This document shows, one piece after another, positions 42,372 through 51,221 of a stretch of DNA of 64,000 nucleotides. The DNA is taken from the NCBI RefSeq assembly GCF_042676065.1, contig NZ_JBHTJO010000001.1, positions 2,356,001 through 2,420,000 on the forward strand, read 5' to 3'. The notes beneath the pieces are model-generated. The model worked only from the letters and a program-made list of their open reading frames with translations. It was not told the DNA's origin and made no database searches. Positions within the stretch are counted from its first letter, which is position 1; each line of letters opens with the position of its first letter. This DNA comes from Methyloligella solikamskensis. GTDB taxonomy: Bacteria > Pseudomonadota > Alphaproteobacteria > Rhizobiales > Methyloligellaceae. Both the position numbers and the translations under genes were made by a program.

Positions 42372-43316
42372 TTATTCTGCTGCGAAATTCGCGGCCGCGA
42401 GCTGCGGGCTGAGCTCGGCGTGGCGGACCTCGTGATGCCGCGGGGCATCGACCATGGTCCACGCATCCGGATCGGCCAGCAGAGCCTCCAGCACCAGGCT
42501 GTTTAGACGGTGGCCGCCGCGCACGGAGCGGTAAGCCCCCAGGATCGGCGCGCCGACGAGGGCGAGGTCGCCCACGGCGTCCAGAGCCTTGTGGCGCACG
42601 AACTCGTTCTCGTAGCGCAGGCCTTCGCGATTGATGATGCGGTCGTCGCCGATGGCGACGGTATTCTCAAGAGATGCGCCGAGCGCCATGCCGGAGGCCC
42701 AGAGCCGCTCCACATCCTTCATGAAGCCGAAGGTGCGGGCGCGGGCCAGCTCGCGGCGGAATGCGCCGGGGTTGAGATCCAGCTCCAGGCGCTGATGGCC
42801 GATGAAGCAGTTCTCGAAATCGATCTGGATGTCGAGGCGGAAACCGTTATGGGGAACCAGCTCGCCGGAGGCCGCGCCATCCTGGACACGGATCGGCTTC
42901 AGGACCTTGAGGAAACGGCGGGGTGCGTTCAGCTCCTTGAGGCCGACCTCGTCGATGGCCTCCACGAAGCGGGCGGCGCTGCCGTCCATGATCGGCACTT
43001 CGCCGTTGTCGATCTCGACGATGACATTGTCGACGCCCATGCCCCGAAGCGCTGCCATCAGATGCTCGACCGTCGCCACAGAGGCGCCATTGCCGTCGCT
43101 CAGGATGGTGCAGAGGGTAACGCCGGTGATCATACGCTGATGGGCGATGATCTCACTGCCCTCGGCATCTCCGTCGGAGATGAGGAAGCGGATGCCGGTG
43201 TCGCTATCGGCGGGAATAAGGAGGAGAGAAACCGGTGCGCCGCTATGGACGCCGATGCCGGTCAGCGAAACTTCGTTGGCTAGCGTGGTTTGCTTAGCCC
43301 CAATGAACCCCTTCAT
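42372..43316 (-). CDS. lpxC: UDP-3-O-acyl-N-acetylglucosamine deacetylase
   Basis: LpxC catalyses the committed zinc-dependent deacetylation of lipid A synthesis. The 314-residue protein has the catalytic zinc ligands H85 (TVEHLMAAL), H242 and D246 (RHKALDAVGD), and the general base H269 (RGGHRLN). The substrate-binding FGFMKDVE segment is also intact. GGGGA precedes the ATG. It lies 254 bases after ftsZ on the same strand, with an inverted repeat in the gap. Confidence 0.97.
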   Translation of the reverse strand: MKGFIGAKQTTLANEVSLTGIGVHSGAPVSLLLIPADSDTGIRFLISDGDAEGSEIIAHQRMITGVTLCTILSDGNGASVATVEHLMAALRGMGVDNVIVEIDNGEVPIMDGSAARFVEAIDEVGLKELNAPRRFLKVLKPIRVQDGAASGELVPHNGFRLDIQIDFENCFIGHQRLELDLNPGAFRRELARARTFGFMKDVERLWASGMALGASLENTVAIGDDRIINREGLRYENEFVRHKALDAVGDLALVGAPILGAYRSVRGGHRLNSLVLEALLADPDAWTMVDAPRHHEVRHAELSPQLAAANFAAE

Positions 43317-43467
43317 GATCCCCCGCAGATGTTACCTCTGTTTCCAGGTCCGGGGCCGTCCCCTGCCCCTCGATCGGTGACCTCAGCTTTGCGCTTATTG
43401 GGTCAACCGATCTCTCTAGTGGAAACCATACGGGGCGCGTGGGTGGGCTACAAATCACGCTTTCTTT

Positions 43468-43504
43468 CAATGTGTTACCAGTCCGGTAACCATGTAACAC
43501 ATTG
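43468..43504. promoter_or_regulatory. Nested inverted repeat between ftsZ and lpxC
   Basis: Perfect 11-base arms CAATGTGTTAC (43468-43478) and GTAACACATTG (43494-43504) surround a 15-base spacer. A second hairpin, GTTACC-AGTCC-GGTAAC, uses part of the left arm and the spacer. Two exclusive structures are therefore possible. Neither strand has a strong adjacent T-run on the gene-coding side, so it may be an operator or an RNA switch upstream of lpxC rather than a simple terminator. Confidence 0.55.
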
Positions 43505-43570
43505 ATCGATAAGCCTTTTTCTCTCTCCCCTCAAACTCCTTCGTTACAATTAGCGCAGATCCCGCAGCCG

Positions 43571-45322
43571 TCAGTTGGCCTGACGGCGCAGGAATGCGGG
43601 AATCTCAAGCTCATCGTCAGAATCATGCGACTCAGGCTCGGGGCGATTCTCCGCTGCCGGACGCGGTTGCGGGCGCTGGGCCTGCTCCTCGCGCTGGGGC
43701 ATCGGGGTCACCGGGGCCTTGGCCTGAGGACGCTCGGCTTGCTGACGCTCCCCTTGCGGGCGCTCCATCTGGGCGGCCTCGTGTTCCGGGGCTTTCGTCC
43801 GGGGCTCTTCGCCGCCAAAATCGGGCTCCATCTTCTCGCCGCCCTCTTCCTCGTCGCTGCCGGCAAGGCCGCGGCCGACGCCAGCAAGACGCTCCAGGAA
43901 GCCGACTTTCCGCTTGTGAGCCTCGAGGCCTTGCGCCGGATCCTCGCCGGAGCGGGCTTTCAGCTCCTTCTGAGCGACCATGGGGAACTCCTCCACATTG
44001 GGCATGCGGCGGAGGTTCCGCGGGCCGGAGGCCGGCGGTGCGGGCCGGAACTGCGGCTGCGGCGCGGCCGGCTTCTGCTGGCCCGTCTCCTGCTTGGGCT
44101 GAGCCGGGGCCGGACGGCGCTCGATGGTGACGTTGCCGGGAGCCTGCCAGACCGGAGGCTCGGAAGCCTCTTTCTTCTCCGCCTGGGGCTGCGGCGCGGC
44201 CGGCTTCTGCTGCTCCGCGGGGTGGAAGGTGCTCGGCGTGTTGCCAAGACCGGCCAGACGCTCGGTGAGGGTGGGCTTGTCCTCCAGCACCTCGGAGATC
44301 GCTTCCTCCATCTCGACGGGACCGAGACCGGTCGCCACCACGGAGACGCGGATGCGGCCGTCGAGCTGATCGTCGAAGGTGGCGCCAACGATGATGTTGG
44401 CTTCCTCGTCGGCTTCCGCGCGGATGCGGCTGGCCGCCTCGTCCACCTCGAACAGGGTGAGGTCGTTGCCACCGGTGATGGAGACCAGCAGGCCGTTGGC
44501 ACCGCGCATGGAGACGTCGTCCAGCAGCGGGTTGGAGATCGCCTGCTCGGCGGCATCCACCGCGCGGCGCTCGCCCTCGCTCTCGCCGGTGCCCATCATC
44601 GCCTTGCCCATGCCGGCCATGATGGCGCGAACGTCGGCGAAGTCGAGATTGATCAGGCCTTCCTTCACCATCAGGTCGGTGATGCAAGACACGCCGGAGC
44701 GCAGCACATCGTCGGCCATGGCGAAGGCATCGGCGAAGGTGGTCTTCTCGTTGGCGATGCGGAACAGGTTCTGGTTCGGGATCACCAGCAGCGTGTCGAC
44801 ATACTGCTCCAGATCCTTGATGCCCTGCTCGGCGGAGCGCATGCGGCGCACGCCTTCGAACTGGAACGGCTTGGTGACCACACCGACGGTCAGGATGCCC
44901 TCCTCGCGGGAGGCGCGGGCAATCACGGGCGCTGCACCGGTGCCGGTGCCGCCGCCCATGCCGGCGGTGATGAACACCATGTGGGAGCCGGAGAGATGGG
45001 CCTTGATGTCGGCCATGGCCTCTTCGGCGGCTGCGGAGCCGATCTCAGGCTTAGAGCCTGCGCCCAAGCCCTCGGTGACATTGGCGCCCATCTGAATGCG
45101 GCGCTCGGCTGCCGAGCTGGTGAGTGCCTGGGCGTCCGTGTTGGCGACGACGAATTCGACGCCCTGCACACCCTTGGCGATCATGTTGTTGACGGCATTG
45201 CCGCCGGCACCACCGATACCGAACACGGTGATGCGCGGCTTGAGTTCCGTCGTATCTGGGACTCTGAGATTGATGGTCATGTCGCGGTTCCGATCCTCTC
45301 CGGTGTGAGGTGTGTCTGTCAT
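43571..45322 (-). CDS. ftsZ: Cell division protein FtsZ
   Basis: FtsZ is the tubulin-like GTPase that forms the division ring. The 583-residue protein has the nucleotide motif GGGTGTG at 123-129, the T7 catalytic region (ITDLMVKEGLINLDFADVR), a C-terminal GTPase subdomain (to about 345), a very long Pro/Gln/Glu-rich linker (about 350-570) and the C-terminal peptide LEIPAFLRRQAN that binds FtsA and other partners. The start at 45322 has a strong AAGGAG; most relatives begin at the in-frame ATG 45280 (MTINLRVPD), which has a weaker site, so the true start may be the latter. It is followed by lpxC. Confidence 0.97.
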   Translation of the reverse strand: MTDTPHTGEDRNRDMTINLRVPDTTELKPRITVFGIGGAGGNAVNNMIAKGVQGVEFVVANTDAQALTSSAAERRIQMGANVTEGLGAGSKPEIGSAAAEEAMADIKAHLSGSHMVFITAGMGGGTGTGAAPVIARASREEGILTVGVVTKPFQFEGVRRMRSAEQGIKDLEQYVDTLLVIPNQNLFRIANEKTTFADAFAMADDVLRSGVSCITDLMVKEGLINLDFADVRAIMAGMGKAMMGTGESEGERRAVDAAEQAISNPLLDDVSMRGANGLLVSITGGNDLTLFEVDEAASRIRAEADEEANIIVGATFDDQLDGRIRVSVVATGLGPVEMEEAISEVLEDKPTLTERLAGLGNTPSTFHPAEQQKPAAPQPQAEKKEASEPPVWQAPGNVTIERRPAPAQPKQETGQQKPAAPQPQFRPAPPASGPRNLRRMPNVEEFPMVAQKELKARSGEDPAQGLEAHKRKVGFLERLAGVGRGLAGSDEEEGGEKMEPDFGGEEPRTKAPEHEAAQMERPQGERQQAERPQAKAPVTPMPQREEQAQRPQPRPAAENRPEPESHDSDDELEIPAFLRRQAN

Positions 45323-45383
45323 CTCTGGCTCCTTCCGAAGCGACTGAAGCCCTTTCGCGCAAGAGCCGTTAAGTGTGACCTCG

Positions 45384-46676
45384 TTAAAAGTTGTCTCGGA
45401 TCCATTCGCTTACCCAGGCGAAGTACCCTGTACCGGTACCGAGAAAACGCTGCTCTGCCCGGCTTGCCAGCCGGTCATCATCCCGCGCCCACTGGAACAG
45501 AAGTCCAGTTGCCGCAGAAAAATCGGGGCCGCCGCCGGTCTCCGGCGCGCCGGTCAGCTTGCGCGGACGGCCAAGGCGCACGGGACGGCCAAACATGTTC
45601 GAAGCGAGCTCGCTCAAACCCGTCAGCTGGCTTCCGCCGCCGGTCAGAACGATGTGCTGGGCGGCTTCGGATGCATGTCCGTTGGACGCGAGGCGCCGCC
45701 GCATTTGATCCAGAATCTCTTCTATGCGCGGGCGAATCATGACTGACAATTCGCCCTTGGTGATCTGATTGAGATTGCGATTGTGAACGTCTCCGACGGA
45801 CGGGTACGTGATGATCTCGCATTCGTCGGATTCGGTTGCGAAGACGCTGCCGTGGAGCGTCTTGAGGCGCTCGGCATGCTCGATGGGCGTCGAGAGCGAG
45901 CGTGCAATGTCAGTGGTCATGCCGTAGCCGCCCATCGCGATGGCATCGACGTGAACCAGGTGGTCATCGGCGAAGACGGAAAGCGTCGTGGTGCCGGCGC
46001 CGAGGTCGAGGCAGGCCACGCCGAGCTTCGCCTCGTCATGGGTGATGACGGAGAGCGCGCTCGCGTACGGCGCCGCGACCAGGGTGGCGATGTTGAGATG
46101 GCACCGCTCCACGCACAGCATCAGGTTCCGCATGGCGACGTCGTCGGCGGTGACCGTATGGATATCGATCTTCAGCCGCTCGCCGCACATGCCGACGGGA
46201 TCGTGAATGCCGGCATTGTCGTCCAGGCCGTAGCTGGTGGGCAGGCCGTGCAGGACCGTGCGGCCGTCGCGGCCGGCATACTGACGGGCACCGGCCAGGA
46301 TGCGCATGATGTCGTCTTCGCGGACCACGCCGTTGGGCAGCGCGACGGAGGCGGAGAAGCTGTCGCTCTTCAGGCGGCCGCAAGTTACGGCGATGTGCAC
46401 GTCCTCGACGGTGACGCCGGCCATGCGCTCTGCCTCGTCGACGGCGGAGCGGATGCAGTGCTCGGCGCTGTCGAGATGGACGATCAGCCCACCTTTCAGC
46501 CCTTCGGCACGATGATGACCGAAGCCCAGCAGCTCGAACTGCATGGGCTCGTTGGTTTCCAGCCAATCGGGGGCGGGCTTCGCCTTGGCGATCAGACACG
46601 CGATCTTGCTCGTGCCCAGATCGAGCACGGTCACGATGCGCGGTCGCCTTCCCCTATTTATGATTGGATGCCGCAT
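45384..46676 (-). CDS. ftsA: Cell division protein FtsA
   Basis: FtsA is an actin-like ATPase that anchors FtsZ to the membrane. The 430-residue protein shows the actin-fold phosphate-1 region VTVLDLGTSKIACLIAKA near residue 15, the 1C domain inserted after it, phosphate-2 ACLDLGAGTTTLSVF and the adenosine motif IVLTGGGSQLTGL. It ends in an amphipathic helix (YFAWVSEWIRDNF) for membrane binding. The ATG at 46676 is chosen; an upstream in-frame TTG is less likely. It lies between ftsQ and ftsZ with about a 70-base gap to ftsQ. Confidence 0.97.
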   Translation of the reverse strand: MRHPIINRGRRPRIVTVLDLGTSKIACLIAKAKPAPDWLETNEPMQFELLGFGHHRAEGLKGGLIVHLDSAEHCIRSAVDEAERMAGVTVEDVHIAVTCGRLKSDSFSASVALPNGVVREDDIMRILAGARQYAGRDGRTVLHGLPTSYGLDDNAGIHDPVGMCGERLKIDIHTVTADDVAMRNLMLCVERCHLNIATLVAAPYASALSVITHDEAKLGVACLDLGAGTTTLSVFADDHLVHVDAIAMGGYGMTTDIARSLSTPIEHAERLKTLHGSVFATESDECEIITYPSVGDVHNRNLNQITKGELSVMIRPRIEEILDQMRRRLASNGHASEAAQHIVLTGGGSQLTGLSELASNMFGRPVRLGRPRKLTGAPETGGGPDFSAATGLLFQWARDDDRLASRAEQRFLGTGTGYFAWVSEWIRDNF

Positions 46677-46746
46677 CCAAGTCTTACCTGATCCAAAATG
46701 GCCCGATCGCAATCAGGCCGTGTCCCTATTTCCAGTCAGTTTTGCG

Positions 46747-47757
46747 TTAAGTGCTTCCCTTCGGCGGCGCAGCGCTCGTGCTTGCCGTCGGCAGTTCGGG
46801 ATCCTGGCTGGGTGGCCCTCCAGCCGGGATCCGCGGAGCTTCGTGAAGGCGAACGGTCACCCGGTCGCCCAAGCGGAGATCGACGCTGGCGATGTTGCGG
46901 TTCAAAATCCCGCGCCGATCGTCCAGGTCTGTGAGGGCGGTGAGTGCCTGGCCGATATTGTCGTCCGGCAGCATCACATCGAGCCCAGAGATGAGTTTCA
47001 GATTCCAGCGGCGGTCGCCAACCCGGATAGCCGCGAGCAGCTGCTCGTCGAGGTTAGAGAACATGTCCAGGGTGGCGAACAGCTCGGACGCGTTCTTGGC
47101 CGCCCCCTCGCCCACCACGATGGGCAGAGCCGGATAGGCGTCCGGCACCGCCGGAGCCAGGACGGCGCCTTCGGAATCCACCACGTAGGTCTTGCCCTTG
47201 TTCTGCCAGATGGCGAAGGGCGTGCGCTCCTCGATGACGACCTTCAGGGTCGACGGCAGAAGCCGCATGACCTGAGCATGCTTCACCCACGGCACCTGCT
47301 CCAGTCGCTCCTTGGCGGCGGCGGTGTCGAAGCCGAGGAGGATGGTGTTGGAGTTCGCACCGAGGGCACCGGCGATCTCCGCGTCGGAGGCATGCCGCTG
47401 GCCTTCCAGGACGATGCGCTGGGCACCGAGCCCGGCCGCAACGGCCATGGCGCCGACGCCGTTCTCGGCCTGCTCGTAGAGCTTCTGAACCTGGCCGCCA
47501 GACCACAGCCCGTAGGTCGCGCTCAGCCCCATGAAGACAAGGGCGAAGAGGCGCCAGGGGCGCTGCTTGCGGCTCGACGCCAGCTCGATGCGGCGCAGAC
47601 GGCGCGAGGCGACTTTGCGGACCTCGCGGGAATTGGGCACACGGATGGTGGTGAGGCTACGGCCACGCGGCGGCACGATCGCCCGCTGAAACAGCGGGTC
47701 GGCTTGGGTCTCGCCTTTCTGTCGTGGCCGCAGGGGCCAGAAGTTCAGCGATTGCAC
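46747..47757 (-). CDS. ftsQ: Cell division protein FtsQ
   Basis: FtsQ is a bitopic divisome protein that, with FtsL and FtsB, controls septal wall synthesis. The 336-residue protein has a basic cytoplasmic N-terminus, one membrane helix (about residues 69-86), a POTRA domain (about 108-177, with the residues IVLEGQRHASDAEI) and the FtsQ beta domain up to about 320. A short Pro/Ser-rich tail follows. The start is GTG and lies 13 bases inside the end of ddl, so the two are translationally coupled. Confidence 0.93.
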   Translation of the reverse strand: MQSLNFWPLRPRQKGETQADPLFQRAIVPPRGRSLTTIRVPNSREVRKVASRRLRRIELASSRKQRPWRLFALVFMGLSATYGLWSGGQVQKLYEQAENGVGAMAVAAGLGAQRIVLEGQRHASDAEIAGALGANSNTILLGFDTAAAKERLEQVPWVKHAQVMRLLPSTLKVVIEERTPFAIWQNKGKTYVVDSEGAVLAPAVPDAYPALPIVVGEGAAKNASELFATLDMFSNLDEQLLAAIRVGDRRWNLKLISGLDVMLPDDNIGQALTALTDLDDRRGILNRNIASVDLRLGDRVTVRLHEAPRIPAGGPPSQDPELPTASTSAAPPKGST

Positions 47758-48692
47758 GACGCGTCCTCCACGATCCAGCGGACAAGCTCTCCGAATGAGC
47801 GCCCGCTATACGCCGCCAGCTCGGGCACGAGCGACGTGGATGTCATTCCCGGTTGGGTATTAACTTCTAGACAGATGAGGCCCCCGGACCCTCCCGTAGA
47901 ATCGTCGTAACGGAAGTCCGAGCGGCTTACCCCTCGGCAGCCCAGTGCCCGATGAGCCGCTACCGACAGCTTCCGCACCAGCTGGTAAACATTTGGTAAA
48001 AGTTTAGCGGGCAGGACGTGATCGGAGCCTCCTGCGGCGTATTTCGCCTCGTAGTCGTAGAACACCGATTTGTCGGCCGGGCAGATCTCGATCACGTCCA
48101 GCGGCTCGTCGCCCATCACGGCGCAGGTGAGCTCGCGGCCGGGGATGAAACGCTCGATCATCACCTCATCGCCATGGCCCCATTCTTCGCTGAAAAGCTC
48201 CTGGGGCGGATGCTCCTGATCCTCGCGCACGATGTAGACGCCGACGCTGGAGCCCTCGTTAACGGGCTTGATGACGTAGGGCGGCTTCATGGGGTGCCCC
48301 TCAGCCGCCTCCAGACGGGGCAGCACGAGGCTTTCGGCGACGGGAACGCCGCCGGCCTTCAGGGACGCCTTGGCGCGCTCCTTGTGCATGGCAAGGGCCG
48401 AGGCGAGCACGCCGGAATGGGTGTAAGGGATCTGCAGGGTCTCGAGGATACCCTGGACGCAGCCATCTTCGCCGAAACGGCCGTGCAGCGCGTTGAAGCA
48501 GACATCGGGGGCGACTTCGACGAGACGGCTTGCGACATCGCGCCCCGCATCGATCTTGGTGACGCGATAGCCCTCTTCCTCGAGGGCCTTGGCGCAGGCG
48601 TCGCCGGAACGCAGAGAAATCTCCCGCTCCGCGGACATGCCACCCATCAAAACCGCAACATGGGTTGCTTTATGGGCCCCGCCTTCGCTCAA
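47745..48692 (-). CDS. ddl: D-alanine--D-alanine ligase
   Basis: Ddl joins two D-alanines with ATP for peptidoglycan stem peptides. The 315-residue protein has the ATP-grasp fold: the N-terminal VAVLMGGMSAEREISLRSG, the KPVNEGSSVGV P-loop-like segment near residue 142, and the terminal EVNTQPGMT metal-binding motif at about 275-283. The start is a TTG with a GGGGGA site; no better in-frame ATG exists before the conserved VAVLMGG. It overlaps ftsQ by 13 bases and is preceded by a 136-base gap after murB, where an internal promoter could lie. Confidence 0.96.
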   Translation of the reverse strand: MSEGGAHKATHVAVLMGGMSAEREISLRSGDACAKALEEEGYRVTKIDAGRDVASRLVEVAPDVCFNALHGRFGEDGCVQGILETLQIPYTHSGVLASALAMHKERAKASLKAGGVPVAESLVLPRLEAAEGHPMKPPYVIKPVNEGSSVGVYIVREDQEHPPQELFSEEWGHGDEVMIERFIPGRELTCAVMGDEPLDVIEICPADKSVFYDYEAKYAAGGSDHVLPAKLLPNVYQLVRKLSVAAHRALGCRGVSRSDFRYDDSTGGSGGLICLEVNTQPGMTSTSLVPELAAYSGRSFGELVRWIVEDASCNR

Positions 48693-48828
48693 TTGTGGAT
48701 ATCCCCCATCGCCAATTTGCTTATCGACGCCGAATCAATAAGCGAATCACCTCCCCCTCCGGTCTACGCCAGAGGCGGGAATCTGACAACGGATACGGTG
48801 ACTTAAGGGGCCGAAAGGGGCGAAATTT

Positions 48829-49758
48829 TTATTTCCTGGCGCCCAGACGCTTGATCTCCCAGTCGAGATCGACGCCGCTCATCTCCTTCACCCGGGCGCG
48901 AACGGTCTCGCCCAGAGTCTCCAGGTCGTCCGCGGTGGCCCCGCCCTCGTTGATGAGGAAGTTGCAGTGGAGCTCGGAAACCTTGGCTTTTCCGACCTCC
49001 AGGCCCCTGCAGCCGGCAGCATCGATGAGCTGCCAGGATTTGTGGCCGGGCGGGTTCTTGAAGGTGCTGCCGCCGGTGCGGCTCTTGATGGGCTGCACCT
49101 CTTCCCGGTAGTCGGCGATCTCGTTCATCTCGGCCTGGATCGCGGCCTGCTCGCCGGGACGCCCCTGAAAGAGGCCTTCGGTGAAGATGAGATCTTCGGG
49201 CGCGCCGCAATGGCGGTAGGTGTAGTCGAGATCGGCGACGGAGAGGGTGTGGATGTCGCCCTGCCGGTCCACCGCCCGCGCTTCCACCAGCACGTCCTTG
49301 GTCTCGCTGCCATGGGCGCCGGCGTTCATGCGGAGCGCGCCGCCAAGCGAGCCCGGGATGCCGCGATAGAAGGCAAGACCGGCGATGGATGCATCGGCGG
49401 CGGCGCGAGCGAGCTTCACGTCCGGAACGGCGGTGCCTGCGCGCAGGCGGTCGGAGCCCTCCAGGGCGATGGTGCCGAAGCCCTTGCCGAGACGGATAAC
49501 GACGCCCCTTATGCCGCCATCGCGGACCAGGAGGTTTGAGCCGAGCCCCACCATGGTGACAGGCACGTCGGCCGGCAGGTGTTTCAGGAAATAGGCGAGA
49601 TCGGCTTCGTCGGCGGGCGTGAACAGCACCTCCGCCGGGCCGCCGACGCGGAACCAGGTCAGTTCCGCCAGAGTGGCTTCCGGCTTCAGCCGGCCGCGCA
49701 GCTCGGGCATGGCTTCCGTGATCTCGGAGGCGAGACCGCTGGTGGCTGTCTCGCTCAC
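48829..49758 (-). CDS. murB: UDP-N-acetylenolpyruvoylglucosamine reductase
   Basis: MurB is the FAD/NADPH enzyme that makes UDP-MurNAc. The 309-residue protein has the FAD-binding PCMH domain (WFRVGGPAEVLF and VGLGSNLLVRDGGI), the AFYRGIPGSLGGALRMNAGAHGSE segment and the catalytic GSTFKNPPGHKSWQLIDAAG region. The frame is open far upstream, through murC in another frame, so the start must be inferred. A GTG at 49758 overlaps the murC stop by four bases (GTGA) and gives the normal family length. Confidence 0.95.
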   Translation of the reverse strand: MSETATSGLASEITEAMPELRGRLKPEATLAELTWFRVGGPAEVLFTPADEADLAYFLKHLPADVPVTMVGLGSNLLVRDGGIRGVVIRLGKGFGTIALEGSDRLRAGTAVPDVKLARAAADASIAGLAFYRGIPGSLGGALRMNAGAHGSETKDVLVEARAVDRQGDIHTLSVADLDYTYRHCGAPEDLIFTEGLFQGRPGEQAAIQAEMNEIADYREEVQPIKSRTGGSTFKNPPGHKSWQLIDAAGCRGLEVGKAKVSELHCNFLINEGGATADDLETLGETVRARVKEMSGVDLDWEIKRLGARK

Positions 49759-51185
49759 GACTTGTCCTCTTTTCCGGCCAGGCGTCCGGGCAGGTTCGCC
49801 ATCCATTCGGAGATGGTGCCCGCACCGAGGCCCACAACCATGTCGCCGGGCTTGGCCTGCTCGGCGATGGCCGCCGTCAGGCTCTCCTCGTCTTCGACAG
49901 GGATCACGTGAGCGTGGCCGTGGCGGCGGAGGCTCGCCACGAACTCGTCCTGATCGATGCCGGGGATCGGCGCTTCGCCCGCCGAATAAACCGGCGTGAT
50001 GATGGCCGTGTGGGCGTCGTCCAGGCAGGCGGAAAACTCGTTGAACAGGTTCTGCAGCCGCGTATAGCGGTGGGGCTGCATGATGGCGATGACGCGGCCA
50101 GCATCGGCGGAGCGGGCGGCGCGCAAGACGGCCGAGATCTCCACCGGGTGGTGGGCGTAGTCGTCGTAGAAATGGATGCCGTTCCATTCGCCGACGAGGG
50201 AGAAGCGGCGCTTCACGCCTGAGAAATTCGCGAGGCTCTCGCGGATCTGAGCTTCGCTCAAGCCGGTCTCGATGCCGACGCCGATGGCGGCGAGCGCATT
50301 CAGGGCGTTGTAGTGACCGAGCGCCGGAAGCTTCACGTCCGGATAGCGGTTCGGGCCGCCGCGCACCTCGCGCCCCAGCTCCACGTCGAACACCATGCCG
50401 TGGCCTTCGGTGCGCAAGTCCGTCATGCGGATATCGGACTCCCGGGAGACGCCGTAGGTCAGCACGCGACGCCCGTTGGCCGCGCCGCCGAGGCGGGCCA
50501 GCATTGCGCGCACCACCGGGTGGTCGATGCCCGCGACGACGAGACCGTAGAACGGGATCGCGTCGATGAACTGCTCGAAGGCGGCATGGAGACGGTCGGT
50601 GGTCTCCCAGTAGTCCATGTGCTCGGGATCGATATTTGTGACCACGCCGATCTGTGTCGGCAGCTTCACGAAGGTGCCGTCGGATTCGTCCGCCTCGACG
50701 ATCATCCATTCGCCTTCGCCGATGCGGGCATTGGTGCCCCAGTCGTTGATGATGCCGCCGGCGATCACCGTCGGGTCGAGACCGCCATCGTTCAGAAGGT
50801 CGGCGATCATCGCCGTGGTGGTGGTCTTGCCGTGGCTGCCGGTGACGGAGACGGTCGCCCGGTCGCGCATCAGCTCGGCCAACATCTCGGCGCGGCGGAT
50901 GATCGGGATGCCCTGCTCCTTCGCCGCCTCGAATTCCGGGTTGCCCGGCTTCACGGCGCTGGAGATCACCAGATAGCCGATCCCCTTCACGTTCTCCGGA
51001 TCGTGTCCGATAAGGCAGCGGATGTTCTTCGACCGCAGACGCTCCAGGTTGGCGCTGTCCTTCAGGTCGCTGCCCTGAACCCGGTAGCCGCGGGTGTGCA
51101 TCACCTCGGCGATGGCGCTCATGCCGATGCCGCCGATGCCGACGATATGGAAGAGGCCGGTCTTCTCCGGCGGAGGCAAACGCAT
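49755..51185 (-). CDS. murC: UDP-N-acetylmuramate--L-alanine ligase
   Basis: MurC adds the first amino acid (L-Ala) to UDP-MurNAc. The 476-residue protein has an N-terminal UDP-binding Rossmann part (HIVGIGGIGMSAIA near residue 13), the central ATPase with the P-loop GSHGKTT at 116-122, and a C-terminal Mur ligase domain containing DDYAHHPVEI. The ATG is clear. It starts 36 bases after murG and overlaps murB by four bases. Confidence 0.97.
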   Translation of the reverse strand: MRLPPPEKTGLFHIVGIGGIGMSAIAEVMHTRGYRVQGSDLKDSANLERLRSKNIRCLIGHDPENVKGIGYLVISSAVKPGNPEFEAAKEQGIPIIRRAEMLAELMRDRATVSVTGSHGKTTTTAMIADLLNDGGLDPTVIAGGIINDWGTNARIGEGEWMIVEADESDGTFVKLPTQIGVVTNIDPEHMDYWETTDRLHAAFEQFIDAIPFYGLVVAGIDHPVVRAMLARLGGAANGRRVLTYGVSRESDIRMTDLRTEGHGMVFDVELGREVRGGPNRYPDVKLPALGHYNALNALAAIGVGIETGLSEAQIRESLANFSGVKRRFSLVGEWNGIHFYDDYAHHPVEISAVLRAARSADAGRVIAIMQPHRYTRLQNLFNEFSACLDDAHTAIITPVYSAGEAPIPGIDQDEFVASLRRHGHAHVIPVEDEESLTAAIAEQAKPGDMVVGLGAGTISEWMANLPGRLAGKEDKS

Positions 51186-51221
51186 GGCGTCAGTCGTATC
51201 CCTTCATTCGGATGAGGCTTG

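Noticed and set aside
43502..45742. A 746-codon open frame on plus across ftsZ
   Set aside because: Antisense of ftsZ and part of ftsA, both unmistakable.
49759..50709. N-terminal extension of the murB frame across murC
   Set aside because: The extra 317 codons run through murC in another frame; MurB of normal length starts at the GTG overlapping the murC stop.
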